A stretch of 8,698 nucleotides of DNA from an uncultured Parabacteroides sp. (lineage in GTDB: Bacteria > Bacteroidota > Bacteroidia > Bacteroidales > Tannerellaceae). Positions 1 to 6,380 of the stretch are shown piece by piece (positions within the stretch are counted from its first letter, which is position 1; every line of letters starts with the position of its first letter). The translations under genes were made by a program, and so were the position numbers. The stretch is from contig CAMTPG010000091.1 of NCBI GenBank assembly GCA_947074335.1, forward strand, positions 1 through 8,698. The letters are read 5' to 3'. The notes under the pieces were generated by a model that saw only the letters and a program-made list of their open reading frames with translations, had not been told where the DNA came from and ran no database searches.

Positions 1-1129
1 AATCGCTGTTCCAGTCGGTGCATCGTGCAACGGTTGAGATGCCCGGAAATGAGGCACTCAAGGTCTGGTCTTCGTGCAATTCCTGCAGCGGGACAATCCG
101 TTTGACGATAAAACCGGCGGTTTTTGTTTGTAATTGTTTCAGATCATCTGATACATAAAATGACAAACGGATAGAATCGCCTGTGCGGGCGTGCAGTCTT
201 TCGGCCGCATAATCAGATAAAATAATTTCATCGCCCAATAAATCGACTCCCTGGTACCGGTCGATTGCCGTAACAAAGGAGTAAGAGATCATTTCGTCCG
301 CTTTTTCAATCGAATTGGCCAGGTACGAGAAGAGCCGGTTGCCGAAACGGGCGGCGGATAAACTCCGGACGATTGTATCGGGAATAAAGATGTTTTCGTG
401 GGTGATCTCGGTAAATCCATCCTGCAATGTGGTATTTAATCCACCCAAAGCGGGTTCCCACAGGGCTTTTAAATCGGCTTCGCTACAAAGAGTATTCGAC
501 AACAGGATGTTTATTTTATGATCTGTTTCTAAAATGCCGGCCAGCTCATTTCTGTTCAGAAAGACATTGAAGGGTAAAGTTTGTTCGTTCTTCAGACTGA
601 TATTGCCGCCTTCGCTTACGGGAACAATTCCGTCGAATGATAAGCGGAGACTGGTTGTATAATTATCTGTAACAAACAGGGAGCCGGATGGCACAAATCC
701 GGCTGCCGGTAAACGGAGAACCAGCGATGCGGCCCGTGAATTCGGGGTAAGTTGCAGTTCGCGGGCTAACGGTTCGTTTATTTTCAGGGAATGATCTCCT
801 ATTTCATACTTATCTGTGCCCCAGACATTGACGGGTATTAATTTGCCCTGTATGGCAAGAAAGCCTTTGCTGAGTAAATAGCCTTCGGCCTGTTCGAACA
901 GGGGTTCGGATAATATCCGGTCGTCAATGAACGCATAATTTGTAAATAGTACGGTTTCTGTATCTCCCAATCGCTGACCGACACGGTTTATCAAGGTGTT
1001 TCGTACCGATTCGCCAATGATGAGGCTTCCGATAAGAACCGTGAACGTGATAAACGCAGCTGCCGAAATTAACAGGTAAAATCGGTTGTAATAAGAGCGG
1101 TTTTTTGCTATGTAATTATTTAGATTCAC
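1..1129 (-). CDS. ABC transporter permease, FtsX/MacB type, N-terminal part (runs off the window)
   Basis: The frame is open without a stop from a GTG codon at 1129-1127 to the left edge, giving the first 376 residues. I chose GTG because it overlaps the stop of the upstream ATPase gene as GTGA and because the peptide that follows reads like a permease N-terminus. A short basic cytoplasmic start (MNLNNYIAKNRSYYNRF) is followed by one hydrophobic helix at about residues 17-38 and then GESVRNTLINRVGQRLGDTE. All later residues lack further membrane helices, as expected for the large extracytoplasmic domain that follows TM1 in MacB/LolC/FtsX-type permeases. The C-terminal membrane helices must lie beyond base 1. 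It should pair with the ATPase encoded just upstream. The substrate is unknown: lipoprotein, peptide or lipid export are all possible for this family. An internal ATG (Met at about base 283) is far too late to be the true start. Confidence 0.85.
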   Translation of the reverse strand, partial: MNLNNYIAKNRSYYNRFYLLISAAAFITFTVLIGSLIIGESVRNTLINRVGQRLGDTETVLFTNYAFIDDRILSEPLFEQAEGYLLSKGFLAIQGKLIPVNVWGTDKYEIGDHSLKINEPLARELQLTPNSRAASLVLRLPAAGFVPSGSLFVTDNYTTSLRLSFDGIVPVSEGGNISLKNEQTLPFNVFLNRNELAGILETDHKINILLSNTLCSEADLKALWEPALGGLNTTLQDGFTEITHENIFIPDTIVRSLSAARFGNRLFSYLANSIEKADEMISYSFVTAIDRYQGVDLLGDEIILSDYAAERLHARTGDSIRLSFYVSDDLKQLQTKTAGFIVKRIVPLQELHEDQTLSASFPGISTVARCTDWNSD

Positions 1130-1797
1130 TGAATAATTCCGTCTTTTAATGTGATTTGTTGATGCACTCCGCGAAGGGTTGTTTCCGCATGAGTGACCAT
1201 AACTATGGTTGTTTTCAGCTCCTGATTGATCGTTCTCAGCAGCTGCAGTATTTTATGTGCATTTTCGCTGTCCAGCTGTCCGGTCGGTTCGTCTGCCAGC
1301 AGGAGCAAAGGCTTCCTGATCAGAGCGCGACAAACAGCGGTTCTGCCGGCTTCGCCTCCGGAGATGGCGTGCGGATACTGATTGGCGATTGCGGGGATTC
1401 CCGTAAGGCTCATCAGCTCGCGGGCCCAGTCCAGGTCGGCTTCGTTAATGCGGTTGGAAAAGGCCAGTAAGGGCAAAAGGATATTCTCCTGCACGGTGTA
1501 TTGGGGCAGCAGGCGATGATCCTGAAAGACAAATCCGATCTGTTTATTTCGTATTTCGGCAAAATCGGTTCCCTTTTCAAAGACATTCCGGTTGTTCAGG
1601 AAATAGTGGCCTTCGTCGGGCGTTATTAATGTGCCGAGGATATTTAATAACGTGGTTTTGCCGGAACCTGACGGTCCTTTGATTACGGCAAATTCATGTT
1701 GCCCGATGGTCAGATTGATGTCGTTCAGTACCGGCCTCATCTGATTATTTCCGTCGGGGAAATGCTTACTTATATTTTCTAATTGTATACAGGTCAT
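1126..1797 (-). CDS. ABC transporter ATP-binding protein, LolD/MacB-like
   Basis: This 223-residue nucleotide-binding subunit carries the full set of ABC motifs. Walker A is GPSGSGKT at residues 41-48, the Q-loop is FQD at 91-93, and the signature is ISGGE at 145-149 (a common variant of LSGGQ). Walker B is LLLLADE at 164-170 with the catalytic Glu at 170. The D-loop is GQLD at 173-176 and the switch His is 203 in MVTHA. Length and the Q-loop context QDHRLLPQYTVQENI match the LolD/MacB/FtsE class that drives mechanotransmission permeases rather than classical importers. An ATG at 1827 would add ten residues lying inside the preceding gene. I prefer the ATG at 1797, because its ATGA overlap with the upstream stop implies translational coupling and MTCIQLENISKHF is a typical family N-terminus. 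No clear Shine-Dalgarno sequence precedes it. It presumably acts with the permease directly downstream. Confidence 0.93.
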   Translation of the reverse strand: MTCIQLENISKHFPDGNNQMRPVLNDINLTIGQHEFAVIKGPSGSGKTTLLNILGTLITPDEGHYFLNNRNVFEKGTDFAEIRNKQIGFVFQDHRLLPQYTVQENILLPLLAFSNRINEADLDWARELMSLTGIPAIANQYPHAISGGEAGRTAVCRALIRKPLLLLADEPTGQLDSENAHKILQLLRTINQELKTTIVMVTHAETTLRGVHQQITLKDGIIQ

Positions 1798-2960
1798 GTT
1801 GAAATAGCATTTGATTGACCAAAGCACAATAAAGTGCCCCGGGTTGTTAAGATATAAAATTGATCGGCAATGACGGCCGGCGAGGCAACAATTGGTTCGC
1901 CGGTATCATATTCCCAGAGTAATTCGCCGCTTGATGCATCAAGCAGGGAGACGATGCCCGATTTCGTGCAGATAATTATTTTATCGTCAGTGATTACCGG
2001 CGAGCTTTCTCCCGGATTTCCTTTCAATTTATAACTCCAGCGGGGCTGATCTGTTTTGCGCGATAAAGCATACAAGCGATTATCGTCGGAAAGGAAACAG
2101 ATCAGTTCATCGGATACAGCGGGTACCGAGATAAATGTATTTGTATCGTCGGTCGCTTCATTGAGTTTCTTTTGCGACTTGATTTTTCCGTTATCCAGCG
2201 ATAAATGGTAGATATTCCCCATATAATCGCCAATGTAAAGTTCGTTTCCGGTGATAGCCGGTGAGTTGGGGATGTAGGCTTCCAATAAAACCGAATCGGT
2301 CTGGATACCTGTCTGACAATCGATAATGCGCAGCCAGGAATCGCAGCCTCCGTAAATGATATAATGATCGGATAAGGCGGCGGCACCGTTTAAATAGTAA
2401 CCTGATTCAAACGCATTTAATTCATTTCCGTTTGCACTGTCCAGGCAATACAGGTTATTATCGTAACTGCCAAAGACTAAAATCGCATCTTCGTTTATGA
2501 TATATTGATTGGGAGAGGCCGAAATCTGTCCCAGTGTTTCATATTGCCACAACAAATCGGCAGTAGTCAGTGAAATGGCATTCATATTGCCGTCGATGCT
2601 GCCGATATATAGAATGGAATCGGAAATATAGGGCGTGGCTTCTACCGATGAATTCAGCTTAAAATCGAACTGTCGGGTTCCGTCAGGACCAACTCCGTAA
2701 AGCCGGCCGAAGCGATCGCACCAATAGGCTGTTTTGTTGTAAATAACCGGTGAGGATACGGTTCTTTTGTTGCTTTTAAATTCCCATAATAATTCGGGAT
2801 CAGCCGGAATCTGATGCGGACTGTAACCGCTCAGGCCGGCATCGCCTCTGAAGATGGGCCAGTCGGCCGAGGATCGGGCCTGTTTATCAGCTCGCGATCC
2901 GCCTGACTGACAGGATATTATCAGTAAAAACAACAGGTTATATAGAAGATATTTCATCAT
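1794..2960 (-). CDS. PQQ-like beta-propeller lipoprotein
   Basis: A protein of 388 residues with a type II signal peptide: MMKYLLYNLLFLLIISC has a lipobox IISC, so Cys17 would be lipidated and the protein anchored in the envelope facing the periplasm. The mature part opens with WPIFRGDAGLSGYSP, the entry motif typical of PQQ-like/BamB-like propellers. Repeated blade signatures of the form D-x-x-x-G-x-x-x-W follow, for example LTTADLLWQY near 131-140 and DASSGELLWEYD near 341-352. Each is preceded by a SSPVI or ASPAV strand (69-73, 319-323, 360-363). I see no adjacent Cys pair of the kind that stacks on PQQ in quinoprotein alcohol dehydrogenases, so a scaffold or binding role is likelier than catalysis. 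It lies 19 bases after the iron-sulfur gene and its stop overlaps the ATPase start. Met1 or Met2 may start translation. It is a relative of the propeller encoded at 6370-8181. Confidence 0.88.
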   Translation of the reverse strand: MMKYLLYNLLFLLIISCQSGGSRADKQARSSADWPIFRGDAGLSGYSPHQIPADPELLWEFKSNKRTVSSPVIYNKTAYWCDRFGRLYGVGPDGTRQFDFKLNSSVEATPYISDSILYIGSIDGNMNAISLTTADLLWQYETLGQISASPNQYIINEDAILVFGSYDNNLYCLDSANGNELNAFESGYYLNGAAALSDHYIIYGGCDSWLRIIDCQTGIQTDSVLLEAYIPNSPAITGNELYIGDYMGNIYHLSLDNGKIKSQKKLNEATDDTNTFISVPAVSDELICFLSDDNRLYALSRKTDQPRWSYKLKGNPGESSPVITDDKIIICTKSGIVSLLDASSGELLWEYDTGEPIVASPAVIADQFYILTTRGTLLCFGQSNAIST

Positions 2961-2979
2961 GCAATCCGAATGCTTTGTG

Positions 2980-3957
2980 TTAATGATTTACGCAATATAA
3001 TGCTCCCGTGGGGCAAATGCCGGCGATTGATTCGTTGATCTGCTTTTTGTTTTCGGCCGGGATAATGATCTGCATGCCAAATCCGCGGTCTTTGAAGGTG
3101 AAACCATTGTCTGTATTATAAACACAAAGACCGCAACGTATGCATTTGGCCTGTTCAAACCACAGATTTCCGGTAATATGTTCTTTGTGCATGGCCGGAA
3201 AAACAGAGGTTGCCTCATAGCGCGGACGTTTTATCTTTGCGTTTGCGGCATATCTTCTTAGTTTACATTTAGATTCGCCGGCACAGGCACAATGCAAACA
3301 TCGGGATTCCGATTTTATGTTTTCTTTCAAATAATGCTTCTCTTTTTCGGTAAAGCGCCCCAGGCGCGAATTGAACGGAATTTTCTGTACGGGCAGCAAT
3401 TCAGCCTTTTCGTTTTCAGAATCGGTTATTATTGCTTTTTGCTCCAAAACCGTTTTTATGATTGCCCGGATAGAAACCGCTTTATCCACGGCTCCTCTGC
3501 GGCAGGCCTTTTCGCAGGGCACTTTACAGGTATCGCAGGCTATTTCGGGTAATGAAAATGCCAGTTGTATTAAATGGTATGCCTCCGGATAGCGTTGGTT
3601 ATCATAATAACGTAACATCATTTCGATGTCTAAGCCGGCGGGACAAACCATTGAGCAGGGCGCTTCGCAGTCTGCTTTATGATCGCTCAGTAATAGTTCT
3701 AACGACAAGGATCGGATTAAACGGATCTCTTCCGATTCTGTTTCAATCTCCATGCCCGGTGTGGGCAGGGTTGTACACGAAGGGATAATCTGTCCGTTTT
3801 GTTTATTCTTTACGGCACAGACCATACAGGATGATTTGTGTTTATCCGCTTTCGAATAGCATAAAGAGGGAATTTCGTACCCGATGCGGCGTGCTGTTTC
3901 CAAAATGGTTTCGCCCGGTAAAACAGCGGTTTCCTGTTCATTTATAATTATCTGCAT
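2980..3957 (-). CDS. Multi-cluster iron-sulfur protein: NuoG-type [2Fe-2S] domain plus GltD/DPYD-like ferredoxin domain
   Basis: A protein of 325 residues with no catalytic domain, only cluster sites. Residues 1-75 are a plant-type [2Fe-2S] fold as at the N-terminus of NuoG and HydA, with ligands Cys33, 44, 47 and 61 in the NuoG spacing C-x10-C-x2-C-x13-C. Residues 90-165 hold DHKADCEAPCSMVCPAGLDI (Cys97, 101, 105) and CDTCKVPCEKAC (Cys141, 144, 148, 152). These resemble the helical two-[4Fe-4S] domain of glutamate synthase small subunit and dihydropyrimidine dehydrogenase. A small site RCLHCACAGESKCKLR (Cys220, 223, 225, 231) follows. Last is CIRCGLC at 272-278 with CPTGAL at 315-320, similar to the NuoG N4 site. 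Its start overlaps the diaphorase stop by ten bases, so the two are very probably partners. I infer that it takes electrons to or from the diaphorase and wires them to a partner not visible here. No signal peptide is seen, so it should be cytoplasmic. Confidence 0.85.
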   Translation of the reverse strand: MQIIINEQETAVLPGETILETARRIGYEIPSLCYSKADKHKSSCMVCAVKNKQNGQIIPSCTTLPTPGMEIETESEEIRLIRSLSLELLLSDHKADCEAPCSMVCPAGLDIEMMLRYYDNQRYPEAYHLIQLAFSLPEIACDTCKVPCEKACRRGAVDKAVSIRAIIKTVLEQKAIITDSENEKAELLPVQKIPFNSRLGRFTEKEKHYLKENIKSESRCLHCACAGESKCKLRRYAANAKIKRPRYEATSVFPAMHKEHITGNLWFEQAKCIRCGLCVYNTDNGFTFKDRGFGMQIIIPAENKKQINESIAGICPTGALYCVNH

Positions 3958-6380
3958 ACTGCTGATTCTTTCACCTCCCGATTTGTTTGCTGATTAAGAG
4001 ATTCTTTAACGATGGCATTGTATTTACATTCGTCAATACACAGACCGCATAATACACACTGTTCTGTATTTATTGTATGGATTTCGTACGGTGTATAGGG
4101 TATGGCATCGACCGGACAAGCTTTGGCACATTTTGTACAGCCAATGCAGTCATCCGTAATCTGGTACTTGATCATATCTTTGCAGGTTCCTGTTTTACAA
4201 ATGCCGTTTACATGCTCTTCGTATTCGTGTCTGAAATATTTTAATGTGGTTAAAACCGGATTGGGCGCTGTTTTACCTAATCCGCACAGCGATGTTTTCT
4301 TAATATTGACGGCTAATTCTTCCAGCTTGTCAATATCGCTTAACGTGGCTTTTCCGCTGCATATTTTGTTTAAGATATCCAGCATCCGGCGGATGCCCAC
4401 GCGACAAAAAGTACATTTGCCACAGGATTGATCGCAGGTGAAGCTTAAAAAGTAGCGGGCCACATCTACCATGCAGTCGCTCTCGCTTAATACAACCAGT
4501 CCGCCCGATCCCATCATCGCACCCATTTTATTAAAGGCGTCAAAATCAACCTGAACATCACACAGTGAAGCGGGAATACAACCGCCCGAAGGGCCGCCGA
4601 TTTGTACGGCTTTCAGTTTTTCTCCTTTTTCTACGCCTCCGCCGATATCATGTATGATTTGATTCAGCGTGATTCCCATGGGCACCTCAATTAATCCGCC
4701 GTGACGGATTTTACCGGCTAAGGCAAATACTTTGGTTCCTTTGCTGTTGAGTGTTCCTACCTGATTATATTGGGAGGCACCGTTTCTGACAATGAAAGGA
4801 ATCTGACTTAATGTTTCTACATTGTTTACCAATGTGGGATATTGATTTAATCCTTTTACGGCCGGGAAAGGAGGGCGCTGTTTCGGAAAGCCGCGTTCGC
4901 CTTCGATCGAGGCGATCAGGGCTGTTTCTTCACCGCAGACAAAGGCGCCTGCTCCTTCGAAAATAGAAATATCGAGGGAGAAATCAGAGCCTGCAATATG
5001 ATCACCGATCAGATTGGCTTCCCGACAGATCTCCAGCGCTTTGCGAATGCGTACAACGGCCAGCGGATATTCGGCACGAATATAGAAGATGCCTTTGGTG
5101 GCTCCCACGGCATATCCTGCAATAATCATGCCTTCGATAACGCGGAACGGATAGGATTCCAGCATCATGCGGTCCATAAAGGCACCCGGATCACCTTCGT
5201 CGCCGTTGCAGATAATATATTTTGTGGCTGAATCGGAGGAACTCACAATTTCCCATTTTTTTCCGGTCGGAAATCCGCCGCCGCCGCGTCCGCGCAATCC
5301 GCTGGTCAGGACGGTCTGAATCACCTCTTCGCGGGATTGTTGCAGCGCTTTCTTCAGGCCTTCAAATCCATGGTTATTTGTATATTCAGCTAAATTTAAC
5401 GGGGCCAGAAAGCCGAAACCTTCGGTGGATATATGTTTCTGATAAGCCAGAAAACTGTCGATAATGCCTGTTCGCTCGTCCACTGATTTCCAAATTACAT
5501 TATCCCATGTGATATCGGTATGAATGGTATCAATCTGGTTGAACAGGCTGTTTTTTATTCGTTTGATATATCCGGCCGGTTTAAAATGATGGTGCAGGAT
5601 CTCCTTTATCTCTTTTGCCTGAACGTTCGGATATCGGGTAATGGTTCCGTCGGGTAATACAACATCAATTAACGGTACTTTATTGCATACGCCGACACAG
5701 CCCACGGGTTTGATTTTTATGTCTATATGCAAGGCATGTGAGGCATCAATCAGTTCTTCGTAGATAGCCGTAGAGCCGCTGGCCTGACAACAGGAGCCCA
5801 TGCCGAGACGTATTTCGCCGGCCGGCTTTTCTACCTGGCGTTTGGCGCTGTTTTGCTGATCATCGCCGGCAGTGGCCAGAAAGTCTTCGATTACTTCGTT
5901 TACTTTTCCCGGTAAAACATGGCCATATATTTTCTCATCAATCTGAACTACGGGCGCTAATGTACAACAACCCAGACAGGCTATTTTTTCAATCGAAAAC
6001 AGCTGATCGTTTGTTGTAATCGCGTCATTCTCCATATTTAATTCTCTTCGAAAAGAATCATATACATTGGTTGCACCTTTTACATGGCAGGCTGTACCCG
6101 TACATACTTTAATTAAATGTTTTCCGTAAGGAATATGACGGAATTGCGAATAGAAGGTGGATACGCTGATTAATTGCGCCCGGTCAATTTCGGTTCGCTG
6201 ATAGATTCGTTCGATCACCTCCGAAGAAAGATAACTGAATTCTTCCTGAACAGCCTGTAAAAGCGGAATAATGATTTCACGGCTTGTGCCAATCCGATCG
6301 ATAATGGCATCGGTACGTTCAATCAAAGAATTGTGATTTTCTTCTTTATTGTTACATTGACATGTCATATCAGTTTGCAT
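3948..6380 (-). CDS. NAD(H) diaphorase: fused NuoE-like and NuoF/HydB-like subunit with C-terminal 2[4Fe-4S] ferredoxin
   Basis: A single 810-residue polypeptide joins what are usually two proteins. Residues ~18-170 are a NuoE/HydC thioredoxin-like [2Fe-2S] domain with Cys93, 98, 135 and 139 (C-x4-C, C-x3-C). Residues ~188-266 are a second thioredoxin-like domain with Cys197, 198, 228 and 232. Residues ~325-715 are NuoF: an FMN/NADH glycine-rich loop GLRGRGGGGFPTGKKW at 361-376, NGDEGDPGAFMDR at 392-404, GAGAFVCGEETALI at 476-489, and the N3 [4Fe-4S] ligands Cys653, 656, 659 and 699. Residues 740-792 form a 2[4Fe-4S] ferredoxin (Cys745/748/751/755 and 775/778/781/785). This layout matches HydB of bifurcating hydrogenases and related NAD-linked oxidoreductases. 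It should oxidise NADH or reduce NAD in the cytoplasm and exchange electrons with the downstream iron-sulfur protein. The start overlaps the upstream stop by 11 bases. Met5 at 6368 is an alternative start one base past that stop. Confidence 0.93.
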   Translation of the reverse strand: MQTDMTCQCNNKEENHNSLIERTDAIIDRIGTSREIIIPLLQAVQEEFSYLSSEVIERIYQRTEIDRAQLISVSTFYSQFRHIPYGKHLIKVCTGTACHVKGATNVYDSFRRELNMENDAITTNDQLFSIEKIACLGCCTLAPVVQIDEKIYGHVLPGKVNEVIEDFLATAGDDQQNSAKRQVEKPAGEIRLGMGSCCQASGSTAIYEELIDASHALHIDIKIKPVGCVGVCNKVPLIDVVLPDGTITRYPNVQAKEIKEILHHHFKPAGYIKRIKNSLFNQIDTIHTDITWDNVIWKSVDERTGIIDSFLAYQKHISTEGFGFLAPLNLAEYTNNHGFEGLKKALQQSREEVIQTVLTSGLRGRGGGGFPTGKKWEIVSSSDSATKYIICNGDEGDPGAFMDRMMLESYPFRVIEGMIIAGYAVGATKGIFYIRAEYPLAVVRIRKALEICREANLIGDHIAGSDFSLDISIFEGAGAFVCGEETALIASIEGERGFPKQRPPFPAVKGLNQYPTLVNNVETLSQIPFIVRNGASQYNQVGTLNSKGTKVFALAGKIRHGGLIEVPMGITLNQIIHDIGGGVEKGEKLKAVQIGGPSGGCIPASLCDVQVDFDAFNKMGAMMGSGGLVVLSESDCMVDVARYFLSFTCDQSCGKCTFCRVGIRRMLDILNKICSGKATLSDIDKLEELAVNIKKTSLCGLGKTAPNPVLTTLKYFRHEYEEHVNGICKTGTCKDMIKYQITDDCIGCTKCAKACPVDAIPYTPYEIHTINTEQCVLCGLCIDECKYNAIVKESLNQQTNREVKESAVCR
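3972..3978 (-). promoter_or_regulatory. Possible Shine-Dalgarno sequence before the 325-residue iron-sulfur gene
   Basis: On the minus strand GGAGGTG lies 14 bases upstream of the ATG at 3957, inside the end of the diaphorase gene. It is the only good match to AGGAGGTG that I noticed ahead of any start in this window; the other starts have AT-rich leaders or rely on overlap coupling. The spacing is longer than the usual 5-10 bases, and the bases also encode Arg-Glu-Val in the upstream protein, so it may be fortuitous. Confidence 0.35.

Noticed and set aside
1156..1470. Plus-strand ORF of 104 residues
   Set aside because: It lies wholly opposite the ABC ATPase gene, has no recognisable domain, and its composition is that of antisense sequence.
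1798..1827. Longer ABC ATPase start at 1827 (MLWSIKCYFN extension)
   Set aside because: The extension lies inside the end of the lipoprotein gene. The ATG at 1797 gives the usual N-terminus and a coupled ATGA overlap.
2102..2386. Minus-strand ORF of 94 residues inside the lipoprotein gene, and similar ones at 2988-3218 and 6600-6797
   Set aside because: They are alternative-frame shadows of the propeller and iron-sulfur genes, whose main frames carry clear repeats and cysteine motifs.
2961..2979. Possible internal promoter or terminator in the 19-base gap
   Set aside because: The gap is too short and shows no hairpin or convincing promoter elements; the genes look co-transcribed.
2980..3957. 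[FeFe] hydrogenase catalytic subunit
   Set aside because: The N-terminal [2Fe-2S] domain is similar, but the H-cluster motifs are absent and the protein ends after the CPTGAL site.
2980..3957. The peptide MQIII occurring at both ends of the 325-residue protein
   Set aside because: The flanking residues and codons differ, so it is most likely chance and not an internal repeat.
4102..4431. Plus-strand ORF of 109 residues, and the other plus-strand ORFs at 315-521, 3292-3788, 4998-5464 and 6561-6743
   Set aside because: All are opposite well-supported minus-strand genes with conserved motifs, and they show no start context or family features.
3948..6380. Complex I (nuo) operon
   Set aside because: NuoE and NuoF features are present but fused and HydB-like, with an extra C-terminal ferredoxin, and no quinone-site or proton-pumping subunit genes are nearby.
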